A DNA stretch of 40,358 bases from Acidimicrobiaceae bacterium (GTDB lineage: Bacteria; Actinomycetota; Acidimicrobiia; Acidimicrobiales; RAAP-2): NCBI GenBank assembly GCA_003136495.1, contig PLER01000092.1:26059-66416 (forward strand), read 5' to 3'. Below, in pieces: positions 1 through 10,322 of the stretch. The translations under genes and the position numbers were made by a program. The notes beneath the pieces are model-generated. The model ran no database searches, was not told the DNA's origin, and saw only the letters and a list, made by a program, of their open reading frames with translations. The first letter of the stretch is position 1; each line of letters begins with the position of its first letter.

Positions 1-3000
1 AACCGCAACTGGATGACCGCGAGGGAGACGACCCTCGAGAGCGAGCTGTTGCCGCTACCGATCAGCGCGCTGACGCCGATCATCACGCCCGACATGAGTG
101 ACTCGGCCAGTTTCGACGAGGTGGTCGAGTTGTTGGTCAACGCCGGTCGCTCGTTGCCGCACGCGATCTTGATGATGATCCCTGAGGCGTGGGAACGATC
201 GACCGCGATGAGCCCCGCGCGGCGAGCGTTCTACCGCTACCACGCCGGACTGATGGAACCCTGGGACGGTCCGGCGTCGGTGACCTTCTGTGACGGGACG
301 GTCGCGGGCGCGGTGTTGGACCGAAACGGTCTACGTCCGGCGCGATACTGGGTCACCAAAGACCAACGCGTGATCTTGGCGAGCGAAGTGGGCGTGTTGC
401 CGATTGACCCCGCGAACATCGAACGAAAGGGTCGCCTCCAACCCGGCCGCGTGTTCCTGGTCGACGTCGAGCAGGGTCGCATTATCGACGACGACGAACT
501 GAAGTCGACGCTCGCTAACAGCGTGCCCTACGGCGAGTGGCTCGATCGTCACCAGATATCCCTCGACGCCATCGAAGCGCCGGAGTCCCTCACCCCGTCG
601 TACGTGTCGATCGTTCGTCTGCAGAAGAGCTTTGGCTACTCCGAAGAGGACCTCCGTCTCATCGTGCGGCACATGGCCCAGGTCGGCGAGGAGCCCATCG
701 GGTCGATGGGCTCGGACACCACCTTGCCGGTGCTCTCGAAGATGCCCCGCTCGATCTTTGACTACTTCACCCAGCTTTTCGCCCAAGTGACCAACCCACC
801 CCTCGACGCCATCCGCGAGGAACTCGTGACGTCGTCGCGAGTCGTGATCGGCGGGGAGGAGAACCTCCTCAACGAGAGCGAAGAGCACTGTCACCAGATC
901 GTCCTGCCCTCACCGGTGCTGAGCGTGAGCGAGCTGTACAAGATCCGCTACATCGACGAGTACCCCGGCGTCATCGGGTTTCGCACCGCCGCAATCGACG
1001 GGCTCTTCATGGCCCACGGCCCCGGCACCGCCGCCGAACGGCTCGCCGCGGCCTTAGAAGACGTCACCAACGACGCGGTCGCCAAGGTCCGCGCCGGCGT
1101 CAACGTCGTGATCTTGAGTGACCGCGGAACCTCCGCGGCCCACGCCGCGATTCCCAGCCTGCTGCTCGCCTCGGCCGTGCACCACCGACTGGTGGCCGAG
1201 CATCTTCGCACCAGTGCCGCGCTCGTGATCGAGGCGGGTGACGTGCGCGAGGTGCATCACGTGGCGTTGCTCTTGGGCTTTGGGGCGTCGGCCGTGTGTC
1301 CCTACCTGGCGTACGAGTCGATCGACGCGTTGATCTCCACGGGTGAACTCAACGAGTTGAGCGCCTTTGAGGCGCGCTACCAGTACGGCAAGACCCTCAA
1401 CAAGGGGGTCATCAAGGTGATGTCCAAGATGGGCGTCAGCACGGTGGCGAGCTACGTCGGCTCCCAGCTCTTCGAGCCCGTCGGGCTCTCCGAGGACGTC
1501 CTCGCGCGCTACTTCCCGGGCTTTCACTCCCGTCTGGGCGGCGCGACGTTAGAGCGAATCGCCGGCGACGTCCTGCAGTGGCACGCCAGCGCCTTCGAAC
1601 CCGAGGTCGGTCAACCCGTGGAGATCGTCAATCGCGGCGAGTATCAGTGGCGACGCGAGGGTGAGTTGCATCTCTTTAACCCCCGCACCGTGCAGAAACT
1701 CCAGCACGCCACTCGCGCCAAGCGCTACGACCTCTTCAAGGAGTACTCGACGCTCGTGGACGAACAGGCCAGCGGGAAGATGACGCTGCGCTCGCTGCTC
1801 TCACTCGTGCCGAGTGCGACGCCCATACCGCTCGAGGAGGTCGAAGGCGTCGCGGCGATCGTCAAGCGCTTCAACACCGGGGCGATGTCCTACGGCTCCA
1901 TCTCCCAAGAGGCCCACGAGACCCTCGCGGTGGCGATGAACCGCCTCGGGGGCAAGTCCAACACCGGCGAGGGCGGCGAGGACGAGGAGCGCTTCGACAC
2001 CACCGACCCGCGCCAGAACACGCGCTCGGCCATCAAACAAGTCGCCTCCGGGCGATTCGGGGTGACGAGCCGGTACTTGGTCAACGCCGACGACCTGCAG
2101 ATCAAGATGGCCCAGGGCGCCAAGCCGGGTGAAGGTGGTCAACTCCCGGGGTCCAAGGTCTACCCCTGGATCGCGAAGACCCGTCACTCGACCCCGGGGG
2201 TGGGTCTCATCTCGCCCCCGCCGCACCACGACATCTACTCCATCGAGGACCTCAAGCAGTTGATCTACGACCTCAAGAACGCGAACGACCAAGCGCGAGT
2301 TCACGTCAAGTTGGTGAGCGAACAAGGTGTCGGGACCATCGCCGCCGGGGTCGCCAAGGCGCACGCTGACGTGATCTTGATCTCCGGCCACGACGGGGGG
2401 ACCGGCGCCGCGCCGTTGACGTCGCTCAAGCACGCCGGCACGCCCTGGGAACTCGGACTCGCCGAGGCGCACCAGACCTTGGCGGCGAACGGTTTGCGCA
2501 GTCGGGTGGTGCTTCAGACCGACGGACAGCTCAAGACCGGTCGCGACGTGATCATGGCCGCCCTCCTCGGCGCCGAGGAGTACGGGTTCGCCTCCGCACC
2601 ACTGGTCGTCTCGGGCTGCGTGATGATGCGGGTCTGTCACCTCGATACCTGTCCCGTCGGCATCGCCACGCAGAATCCCCTGCTGCGCGAGCGCTTCACG
2701 GGCAAACCCGAGTTCGTCGAACACTTCTTCGAATTCGTGGCCGAGGAGGTTCGCGAGTACCTCTCCCTCCTCGGGGCGCGCACCCTCGACGAGGTTATCG
2801 GCGACGTCTCGAAGCTCTCGGTGATCACCGACGTGGATGAGTTCAACGACCTCGACGTCTCGGCGCTGCTGTCCTTCGTCGAACCCGATCAACGTCGCCA
2901 GAGCATCAAGCAAGACCACGGTCTCGACGGCGCGCTCGACTGGCTCTTCCTCGACGACGCCGTCGACGCCGCCAAGCGCGGTACGCCGTTTCACTTCGCC

Positions 3001-3720
3001 TCCGCCGTGCGCAACGTCAACCGGGCGGTGGGCACCTTGACCGGAAGCGCCATCACGCGCTCGCTCGGCGCGCGTACTCTCGCCGACGATCACATCCAGA
3101 TCGACCTCGTCGGGTCGGCCGGCCAGAGCCTCGGGGCGTTCGTGCCGTCGGGCGTGACGCTGCGCCTGTGGGGCGACACCAACGACTACGCCGGCAAGGG
3201 GCTCTCGGGCGGACGCATCGTGATTCGTCCCGACGCGTCGGCGAGTTTCGCGAGCGACGAGAACATCATCGCGGGCAACGTGATCGGCTACGGCGCCACC
3301 AGCGGAGAGATCTTCATCAGCGGCGTCGTCGGTGAACGCTGTGGCGTTCGCAACTCTGGCGCGACGATCATCGTCGAGGGCACCGGGGACCACGCCTGTG
3401 AGTACATGACCGGCGGGGTCGTGGTGATCCTCGGGGGCGTCGGTCGAAACCTCGCCGCGGGGATGTCCGGCGGCACACTCTACCTCTACGACCCCGAGGT
3501 CACCGTCCACGACCACCTGAGCGCGGGGGTCTACGAGATCGAGATGCTCGAGTACGAGGACGACCTACGCCTCCACGGACTCTTGACGCGTTACCGCGAC
3601 GAGACGGGCTCTACGAAGGCCGGGCGCATCCTCGGGGACTGGCGCCACGAGCGAATGCACTTCGTGCGCATCGAGACCTCGGAGTATCAACGCGTGCGCG
3701 ACGAGGTCAAGGGTGGGTAA
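1..3720 (+). CDS. gltB: Glutamate synthase large subunit, 5' truncated by window start
   Basis: Frame is open from base 1 (NRNWMTARE..., typical GltB GNRNWM context), so the ATG at 13 is probably not the start. Contains FMN/synthase-domain GEGGEDEERF, PGVGLISPPPHHDIYSIEDL, HDGGTGAAPLTSLKHAG and CHLDTCPVGIATQ. Confidence 0.96.
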   Translation, partial: NRNWMTARETTLESELLPLPISALTPIITPDMSDSASFDEVVELLVNAGRSLPHAILMMIPEAWERSTAMSPARRAFYRYHAGLMEPWDGPASVTFCDGTVAGAVLDRNGLRPARYWVTKDQRVILASEVGVLPIDPANIERKGRLQPGRVFLVDVEQGRIIDDDELKSTLANSVPYGEWLDRHQISLDAIEAPESLTPSYVSIVRLQKSFGYSEEDLRLIVRHMAQVGEEPIGSMGSDTTLPVLSKMPRSIFDYFTQLFAQVTNPPLDAIREELVTSSRVVIGGEENLLNESEEHCHQIVLPSPVLSVSELYKIRYIDEYPGVIGFRTAAIDGLFMAHGPGTAAERLAAALEDVTNDAVAKVRAGVNVVILSDRGTSAAHAAIPSLLLASAVHHRLVAEHLRTSAALVIEAGDVREVHHVALLLGFGASAVCPYLAYESIDALISTGELNELSAFEARYQYGKTLNKGVIKVMSKMGVSTVASYVGSQLFEPVGLSEDVLARYFPGFHSRLGGATLERIAGDVLQWHASAFEPEVGQPVEIVNRGEYQWRREGELHLFNPRTVQKLQHATRAKRYDLFKEYSTLVDEQASGKMTLRSLLSLVPSATPIPLEEVEGVAAIVKRFNTGAMSYGSISQEAHETLAVAMNRLGGKSNTGEGGEDEERFDTTDPRQNTRSAIKQVASGRFGVTSRYLVNADDLQIKMAQGAKPGEGGQLPGSKVYPWIAKTRHSTPGVGLISPPPHHDIYSIEDLKQLIYDLKNANDQARVHVKLVSEQGVGTIAAGVAKAHADVILISGHDGGTGAAPLTSLKHAGTPWELGLAEAHQTLAANGLRSRVVLQTDGQLKTGRDVIMAALLGAEEYGFASAPLVVSGCVMMRVCHLDTCPVGIATQNPLLRERFTGKPEFVEHFFEFVAEEVREYLSLLGARTLDEVIGDVSKLSVITDVDEFNDLDVSALLSFVEPDQRRQSIKQDHGLDGALDWLFLDDAVDAAKRGTPFHFASAVRNVNRAVGTLTGSAITRSLGARTLADDHIQIDLVGSAGQSLGAFVPSGVTLRLWGDTNDYAGKGLSGGRIVIRPDASASFASDENIIAGNVIGYGATSGEIFISGVVGERCGVRNSGATIIVEGTGDHACEYMTGGVVVILGGVGRNLAAGMSGGTLYLYDPEVTVHDHLSAGVYEIEMLEYEDDLRLHGLLTRYRDETGSTKAGRILGDWRHERMHFVRIETSEYQRVRDEVKGG

Positions 3721-5143
3721 GGTCACCGGTTTTTTGGAGGTGCCCCGACGAGGACCCGAGTATCGACCGGTGCCCGTTCGTCTGCGCGACTGGCGCGAGG
3801 TCTACGTGCGCCAGAGCGACGAGGAGATCTCCGCTCAGGGGTCACGCTGCATGGACTGCGGGATTCCCTTCTGCATGCAGGGCTGCCCCCTCGGTAATCG
3901 GATACCGACCTTCAACGACGCCGCCTACAAGTACCAGTGGCACCACGCCGCCGAACAACTCTTTGACACCAACAACTTTCCCGAGTTCACCGGCCGGCTC
4001 TGTCCCGCCCCGTGCGAGTCCGCGTGCGTCCTTGGCATCAACAGCGATCCCGTGACGATTGAACGACTCGAGTACGAGGTGGCCGAACACGCCTTCGCGG
4101 CCGGGTTGGCCGTCGCGCGAGCGACCCCGCACGAGAGTGGACGACGGGTGGCGGTGGTCGGCTCGGGTCCCGCAGGTCTGGCCGCCGCGGCCCAACTACG
4201 CAGCGTCGGGCACGCCGTGAGCGTCTTTGAGCGCAGCGACGCCATCGGCGGACTCCTGCGCTACGGCATCCCCGAGTTCAAGATGGAAAAGTCGGTGTTG
4301 GACCGGCGACTGGCGGTGATGCGCGAGAGCGGCGTCGAGTTCTTCCCCAACGTCACCGTGGGCGAGGGCGCTACGTCCTTAGAGGAGCTTCGGGCGAACT
4401 TTGATGCGGTGGTCATCGCCATTGGTTCGACGCGGCCACGAATGATTCCCGTGCCCGGCGCCGAACTGACGGGCATCTACCCGGCGATGGTCTTTCTCGA
4501 GGGCGCGAATCGTGCCGTCACTACGGGCAGTGCACCGTCGATCGACGCCGCGGGCGCGCACGTCGTGATCCTCGGTGGTGGCGACACCGGCGCCGACTGT
4601 CTCGGCACGGTGCATCGACACGGGGCCGCCTCGGTTATCCAGATCGAGATTCTCGACCGCCCGCCCGACGAGCGTCCCTTCGACGAACCGTGGCCGACGA
4701 TGCCGAGGATCTTTAAGACGAGCTCCGCCCACGCCGAGGGCGGGGAGCGGCTGTTCTCGAGCGAGACGCTGGAGTTTCGAGGGTCGACGCGAGTCGAGGA
4801 GATCGTGATCAACGACCACCTGAGTGGTGAGTCGGTGACCTTCCCCGCGGACCTCGTGCTCATCGCCGCGGGCTTCGTCGGTCCGGAACTCGACCAGTTG
4901 GCCCTTAACGCGGAGCGTCACCTCACCGCTCGCCAGACCCTCTCAGTCACCGAGGACTGGCGGGTTCGCGAACTCGACGGGTCGACGCCGGTGTTCGCCT
5001 GCGGCGACGCGGTGCGCGGACAGAGCCTCATCGTCTGGGCGATCGCCGAGGGCCGCAGCGCTGCCTCGGCGGTCGACGCCGCCCTCTCGGGACGGCCGAG
5101 TGCGCTCCCGGCACCGGTGGAGCCCTACGCGCTCTCCTGGTAG
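3713..5143 (+). CDS. gltD: Glutamate synthase small subunit (NADPH)
   Basis: GTG start overlaps the gltB end by 8 nt. Cys-rich CMDCGIPFCMQGCPLGNRIP, CPAPCESACVLGIN, and dinucleotide-binding GSGPAGLAAAAQL and GGGDTGADCLGT. Confidence 0.96.
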   Translation: MGKVTGFLEVPRRGPEYRPVPVRLRDWREVYVRQSDEEISAQGSRCMDCGIPFCMQGCPLGNRIPTFNDAAYKYQWHHAAEQLFDTNNFPEFTGRLCPAPCESACVLGINSDPVTIERLEYEVAEHAFAAGLAVARATPHESGRRVAVVGSGPAGLAAAAQLRSVGHAVSVFERSDAIGGLLRYGIPEFKMEKSVLDRRLAVMRESGVEFFPNVTVGEGATSLEELRANFDAVVIAIGSTRPRMIPVPGAELTGIYPAMVFLEGANRAVTTGSAPSIDAAGAHVVILGGGDTGADCLGTVHRHGAASVIQIEILDRPPDERPFDEPWPTMPRIFKTSSAHAEGGERLFSSETLEFRGSTRVEEIVINDHLSGESVTFPADLVLIAAGFVGPELDQLALNAERHLTARQTLSVTEDWRVRELDGSTPVFACGDAVRGQSLIVWAIAEGRSAASAVDAALSGRPSALPAPVEPYALSW

Positions 5144-5197
5144 GGAAGGACGTAGAGGATTCTGTAGCATGCTCCCAACGATGATGTCAGGGGGGTC

Positions 5198-6814
5198 ATG
5201 AAGAGCACCATGCAGGACGCGCCGCTGTTGATCAGCGGGATCATCCGCCACGGCGAGTACGTCTACGCCGACAAGAAGGTCTTCACGGTCACTCCCGAGG
5301 GCGTGGAGGAGGCCACGTTCTTCCAGATCGCCAAGCGGGCCGAGCAACTCGCCGCCGCCCTCACCAACCTGGGCGTGCGACCCGGGGACCGCGTGGGCAC
5401 CTTCATGTGGAACAACCAAGCCCACATGGAGGCGTACCTGGCGGTGCCGAGCATGGGCGCCGTCTTACACACCCTCAACATTCGTCTCTTCCCCGAGCAA
5501 CTGGCCTACATCATCAATCACGCCGAAGACGACATCGTGATCGTCGACGCGTCCCTCGCCCCGCTCTTCGCGCGCGTGCGCGATCAGATACCAACGGTCA
5601 AGACCATCATCCTCCACGGCGAAGAGACGACCGGTGTGCTCGGTGACACGTTGGACTACGAAACGTTGGTCAGCGCCGAGCGACCGGGCTTCGAGTGGCC
5701 CGAACTCGACGAGCGTGACGCGGCGATCATGTGTTACACCTCGGGAACGACGGGCAACCCCAAGGGCGTCGTGTACTCGCATCGCTCGACCTGGCTGCAC
5801 TCGATGGCCTCGACGACCGCGAACTCCATTGGACTCTCCGAGCGAGACCGCTGTCTGCTCATCGTGCCCATGTTCCACGTCAACGCTTGGGGCACCGTCT
5901 ACACCTCGTTCTTCGCCGGCATGGAGTTGATCATGCCCCAGATGTTCCTCCAGGGCGCGCCCATCATAAAGATGGTGCGCGAACTGCGACCGACCATTTC
6001 CCTCGGGGTCCCGACGATCTGGAACGACGTGCTCCAGGTCGCCGAAACGACCCCCGAGACCGACCTGTCGAGCCTGCGCGCGATACTCGCCGGCGGTTCG
6101 GCGGTGCCGCGTTTCATGATCGAGGCTTTCCGCGACCGCTTCGGCCTGGACATGATCCAAGGGTGGGGGATGACCGAGACGAGCCCCCTGGCCGCGGTCT
6201 CCATACCTCCCGCGGGCACGCCGCCCGAGCACGAGGTGGACTACCGGGTGAAGTCCGGTCGAGTGGTCGCCGGCGTCGAGATGCGCATCACCAGCGACGA
6301 CGGGACCGTACTCGCGCGCGACGGTAAGACGGTCGGGGAGTTCGAGATCCGCGGCCCCTGGATCACCGGCGCCTACTTCGGCGTCGAGGACCCCGAGAAG
6401 TTCCGCGACGGCTGGCTGCGTACGGGGGACATCGGCACCTTGGACGCCGAGGGGTTCATGGTGGTGAGTGACCGGACCAAGGACGTCATCAAATCCGGGG
6501 GCGAGTGGATCAGTTCCGTCGAACTCGAAGCGACCATGATGGCCCATCCGGCGGTCTTTGAAGCCGCGGTGATCGCCGTGCCCGACGACAAGTGGCAGGA
6601 ACGACCGCTCTGTTGCGTGGTGCTGCGACCCGAGGCGAGCGCCACGGTAGAAGAACTCCGGGCGTTCCTGGCCGAGCGAGTGGCCAAGTGGTGGCTACCC
6701 GAGCGCTGGACCTTCCTCGACACCGTGCCGAAGACCAGCGTCGGGAAGTTCGACAAGAAGGTGTTGCGCGCGGAGTACGCGGCGGGAGATCTCGAGGTCG
6801 TGGTCGTCGAGTGA
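5198..6814 (+). CDS. Fatty-acyl-CoA synthetase (AMP-binding, ANL superfamily)
   Basis: YTSGTTGNPKGVVYSHRS, GWGMTETSPL, GWLRTGDIG and C-terminal KTSVGKFDKK. Confidence 0.93.
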   Translation: MKSTMQDAPLLISGIIRHGEYVYADKKVFTVTPEGVEEATFFQIAKRAEQLAAALTNLGVRPGDRVGTFMWNNQAHMEAYLAVPSMGAVLHTLNIRLFPEQLAYIINHAEDDIVIVDASLAPLFARVRDQIPTVKTIILHGEETTGVLGDTLDYETLVSAERPGFEWPELDERDAAIMCYTSGTTGNPKGVVYSHRSTWLHSMASTTANSIGLSERDRCLLIVPMFHVNAWGTVYTSFFAGMELIMPQMFLQGAPIIKMVRELRPTISLGVPTIWNDVLQVAETTPETDLSSLRAILAGGSAVPRFMIEAFRDRFGLDMIQGWGMTETSPLAAVSIPPAGTPPEHEVDYRVKSGRVVAGVEMRITSDDGTVLARDGKTVGEFEIRGPWITGAYFGVEDPEKFRDGWLRTGDIGTLDAEGFMVVSDRTKDVIKSGGEWISSVELEATMMAHPAVFEAAVIAVPDDKWQERPLCCVVLRPEASATVEELRAFLAERVAKWWLPERWTFLDTVPKTSVGKFDKKVLRAEYAAGDLEVVVVE

Positions 6815-7011
6815 TGGCGTCCTTCGAGGGTCTCGCCGACGAGATCGCGGCACTGGAGCGTCGAGTCGCGGACACCATCTTTGATGCCCTACGCGCGCAA
6901 CTGCGTAGCGAGGGGGCCGAGGAGGCCAAGGAGCTCGAACGACAGCTCTCGAAGGTTCGCCGGAGTCTGCAGAAGGCCGAAGCGCTGCTACGTCGACAAG
7001 AAGAGGACTAG
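6814..7011 (+). CDS. Small coiled-coil hypothetical protein (65 aa)
   Basis: ATG at 6814 overlaps the preceding TGA (ATGA-type coupling), in the frame of listed ORF 6592..7011. Heptad-like MASFEGLADEIAALERRVADTIFDALRAQLRSEGAEEAKELERQ. Confidence 0.6.
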   Translation: MASFEGLADEIAALERRVADTIFDALRAQLRSEGAEEAKELERQLSKVRRSLQKAEALLRRQEED

Positions 7012-7988
7012 CGGACCCATTCGTTCACCTCGTCGATCACGCGGCGTACGTTGAGGTAGTTGCGGCCGTCAAAGTCGAAGGCGATGGTGTTCTCGGGCTC
7101 GAGTTGGTAGCCCGAAATCCCGTCGAATCCCGGCACCGCGGTGCGCAAGCGCTCGAGTTGCTCGGGGGTCGGTGCCTGTCGCAACGTGACCACAGCCCGC
7201 TCGCCGTTGATCGCGAAGCCCACGAAGTTGGAGTAGAAGTGCTCTATCTCTTTCACGGTTTCTTCCACCGACGTGGCGAGCCGTACGAGACTCATGTCGC
7301 CGACGTCCACGTAGTCATTCGCCACGATGCCCTCTTCCATGAACGTCATCCACTGGGACCAGAAGAGCCCGTCGGGGGTGTCGAGGAGCACGACGGGCGC
7401 CGGGTTCGTCTTGCCGGTGCTGAGTAGCGTGAGCACCTCGAAGAGCTCGTCCATCGTCCCGAGACCACCGGGCAGCACCACGAAGGCGATCGACGGCCGG
7501 GTCAGGGCGACCTTGCGGGTGAAGAAGTAGTTCATTGTCACCAGGCTCGTCGTGGCGTCGATGTAGGCGTTGGCGTTCTGCTCGAAGGGGAGTTTGATGT
7601 TCACCCCGAGCGTGTTGGCGCTGCCCGCGCCCTTGGAGGAGGCCTCCATGATCCCCGGTCCCGCACCGGTGACGATGATCCAGTTCCGTTCGGCCATTTC
7701 GTGGGCGAGTTCGCGGGTCATCTCAAAGAGTGGACTGTCGACCTTGGTGCGTGCGGAACCGAAGATCGTCAGCTTCTTTCGATCCTGCCACTTGTCAAAG
7801 AGCATGAACGCCTCGAGGAGTTCATCGATGGCGGTCACGGCGACTCGCAGATCCTTGGTCGCGGCGTCGGCTTCGGCGACCATGACGACGCGCGCCAGGA
7901 GGTCTCGCAGCAGTTCTCGCCGCTCCGGGGACATGACCGTGTCCGCGTCGAGGTCCTCGAGGAGCGATTCGATGAGGGTGCGCGCCAC
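7008..7988 (-). CDS. LOG/TIGR00730-family Rossmann-fold protein
   Basis: GSARTKVDSPLFE, TGAGPGIMEASSKGA and the PGGLGTMDELFE signature (PGGxGTxxE). Confidence 0.85.
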   Translation of the reverse strand: MARTLIESLLEDLDADTVMSPERRELLRDLLARVVMVAEADAATKDLRVAVTAIDELLEAFMLFDKWQDRKKLTIFGSARTKVDSPLFEMTRELAHEMAERNWIIVTGAGPGIMEASSKGAGSANTLGVNIKLPFEQNANAYIDATTSLVTMNYFFTRKVALTRPSIAFVVLPGGLGTMDELFEVLTLLSTGKTNPAPVVLLDTPDGLFWSQWMTFMEEGIVANDYVDVGDMSLVRLATSVEETVKEIEHFYSNFVGFAINGERAVVTLRQAPTPEQLERLRTAVPGFDGISGYQLEPENTIAFDFDGRNYLNVRRVIDEVNEWVR

Positions 7989-10249
7989 TACAAGGTCTGG
8001 TAGAGGGTGCTGCGTTGGTGCAGGGGACGCCCGAGGGGCGCGACGAGCTCTTCGAGGGCGGCCACGTCCATCTCCTGGCCGTGGGTCGCCCCCGCGGCGC
8101 GCGAGATGTTCTCATCCATCAACGTCCCGCCGAGGTCGTTGGCGCCGGCTTGGAGGATGCGACGAGAACCTTCGACGCCCATCTTGACCCAGCTCACCTG
8201 GATGTTGTCGATCAGCGTGGCGTAGTGCAGCCGCGCCACCGCGTGCATCAAGACCGCTTCGCGAAAGGTCGGTCCCTTGCGAGAGCGTCCGCGCAGGAAT
8301 AAGGGCGTCGCCATGTGGACGAAGGGGAGCGGTACGAACTCGGTGAAGCCACCCGTCACTTTCTGCAGGTCGCGGGTGCGGATCAGGTGGGTGGCCCAAC
8401 TGCGCGGTTCTTCAATCGCCCCGAACATGATGGTGATGTTCGAGTGCAGTCCGACCTCGTGCGCGGTGCGGTGAACTTCGAGCCACTGATCACTGTTGAT
8501 CTTGTCGGGACAGAGGATCGCGCGCACCTCGTCGTCGAGGATCTCCGCGGCGGTGCCCGGGAGGGTCTTCAGTCCCGCGTCCTTCAGGCGCGTCAGGTAC
8601 GTGGCGAGGTCCTGTTCGGAACGGCGCGCACCCTCGAAGACCTCGAGCGCGCTGAAGGCGTGGATGTGGATGGTCGGCGAACCCGCTCGCACGGCCGCGA
8701 TCACGTCGATGTAGTAGTCCCCATCAAAGTTGGGGTGAATCCCGCCCTGGAGGCAGACCTCGGTGGCGCCACGCTCCTCGGCCTCGCGTACGCGGCCGCT
8801 GATCTCTTCGAGCGTCAAGAGGTAGGGGTCACCGCGGAGGTTGAGCGAGAGCGGCCCTTTTGAGAACGCGCAGAATCGGCACTTGAAGGTGCAGACGTTC
8901 GTGTAGTTGATGTTGCGGTTGATCACGAAGCTCACCGCGTCACCGACCAGGTCGTGGCGAAGACCGTCGGCGAGTTCGACGATGGCGTTGAAGTCACCGT
9001 CGCGCGCCCCGAAGAGCGTGATGAGTTCCTCCGCTTCAAAGTCGTAGCCGGGCTCGTAACGCTGAAGAATCGACTCGACGGCACTGGTGCGGGTGTGGAG
9101 TCGAGGGGCCGCGGGTGGGGTGTGATCCGTCCCCGAGTACCAGACGTCGTTGCGCGCGAGGAACTCACCGTCAGCTTGCGCGAGCACGTAGGGCCGGACC
9201 TTCTCGTCGAGAAAGTCACTGCGCCCGGCGACGAACTCCGGGTAGACCGTGAGACGCGGGGCGAGGTGGAATCCCCGCCGCGACGTCTCCTCGGCCAAGG
9301 TGTCGATCGCGGGCCAGGCGCGTTCGGGATTCACGTGATCGGCCGTCACTGGTGAGATGCCGCCGAAGTCGTCGATGCCGAAGTCCAACAGCCGCGTCGG
9401 GTCCTCGCTCAGGTTCGGTGGTGCTTGGAGGTGCACCGCCTCGGGGAGCACGAGTCGTGCCGCGGCGATCGTCCAGTGAAACTCCTCGTCAGAGGCAGCG
9501 GGATGATTGGCCATCGCGGTGCGGGCCTTGGGCAGGAAATTCTGGATGATGACTTCTTGCACGTGGCCGAACTCCTCGTGGGCCGCCGCGATCGCCACCA
9601 GCGTCTCGAGACGGTCCTGGCGACTCTCACCGATCCCGACCAGTAAACCCGTCGTGAAGGGGATCTTGAGTTCACCCGCCAGGCGCAAGGTGCCGAGGCG
9701 CCGCTCGGGAGTCTTGTCCGGCGCGAGACGGTGCGCGGGAAGATCGGCGAGGCTTTCGAGCATCATGCCCTGTGACGCACTCACCTCGCGAAGTTGTTCC
9801 AACTCGTGGCGATAGAGCGCACCGGCGTTGGCGTGGGGCAACAGACCCGTGCTCTCGAGCACCATCTGCGCGGCGCTCGCGACATAATCAACGGTCGAGC
9901 GATAGCCGCGAGCGGCCAGCCAGCGGGCCGCCTCGTCGTAGCGAAGTTCTGGTCGCTCGCCAAGGGTGAAGAGGGCCTCAGTGCACCCCGCGTCACGGCC
10001 CGCCTGGGCGACGGCCATCACCTCGTCCAAACTCAAGTACGGCGAGGCGACGTGCGCGGGGGCTTGCGCGAAGGTGCAGTACCCGCAGCGATCGCGACAG
10101 AGTTTGGTGAGCGGGATGAAGACCTTGGGGGAGTAGGTCACGACGTGTCCGTGCGCCTCTCGGGCCCGTTCGAAGGCGGCCGGGGCCAACGACGCGGCCG
10201 TCTCGTTCGCCAAGTCGCTGATCGTTGTGGTACCGCGCAGGGTCGTCAT
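7988..10249 (-). CDS. fbiC: Bifunctional FO synthase (CofG/CofH fusion) for coenzyme F420 biosynthesis
   Basis: Two radical-SAM motifs in one 753-aa ORF: CRDRCGYCTF (CofG half) and CTFKCRFCAF (CofH half); EVCLQGGIHPNFDGDYY. Confidence 0.95.
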   Translation of the reverse strand: MTTLRGTTTISDLANETAASLAPAAFERAREAHGHVVTYSPKVFIPLTKLCRDRCGYCTFAQAPAHVASPYLSLDEVMAVAQAGRDAGCTEALFTLGERPELRYDEAARWLAARGYRSTVDYVASAAQMVLESTGLLPHANAGALYRHELEQLREVSASQGMMLESLADLPAHRLAPDKTPERRLGTLRLAGELKIPFTTGLLVGIGESRQDRLETLVAIAAAHEEFGHVQEVIIQNFLPKARTAMANHPAASDEEFHWTIAAARLVLPEAVHLQAPPNLSEDPTRLLDFGIDDFGGISPVTADHVNPERAWPAIDTLAEETSRRGFHLAPRLTVYPEFVAGRSDFLDEKVRPYVLAQADGEFLARNDVWYSGTDHTPPAAPRLHTRTSAVESILQRYEPGYDFEAEELITLFGARDGDFNAIVELADGLRHDLVGDAVSFVINRNINYTNVCTFKCRFCAFSKGPLSLNLRGDPYLLTLEEISGRVREAEERGATEVCLQGGIHPNFDGDYYIDVIAAVRAGSPTIHIHAFSALEVFEGARRSEQDLATYLTRLKDAGLKTLPGTAAEILDDEVRAILCPDKINSDQWLEVHRTAHEVGLHSNITIMFGAIEEPRSWATHLIRTRDLQKVTGGFTEFVPLPFVHMATPLFLRGRSRKGPTFREAVLMHAVARLHYATLIDNIQVSWVKMGVEGSRRILQAGANDLGGTLMDENISRAAGATHGQEMDVAALEELVAPLGRPLHQRSTLYQTL

Positions 10250-10255
10250 GGCTGC

Positions 10256-10261
10256 ATCCTA
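10256..10261 (-). promoter_or_regulatory. Putative -10 (TAGGAT) for leaderless fbiC
   Basis: TAGGAT-N6-ATG on the minus strand. Confidence 0.5.
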
Positions 10262-10322
10262 TGACGTCGCTCGCGCCGCGCGAACCCCGTGAGACGTGCG
10301 TGTGCTCGAGACGGCACCCGAA

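Noticed and set aside
1801-3516. 571-aa minus-strand ORF antisense to gltB
   Set aside because: Clear GltB motifs lie on the plus strand; the antisense ORF is a high-GC codon-bias artefact with no recognisable motif.
5465-6547. 360-aa minus-strand ORF antisense to the acyl-CoA synthetase
   Set aside because: His/Asp/Gly-rich mirror of GC-rich coding; no family signature and fully inside a confident CDS.
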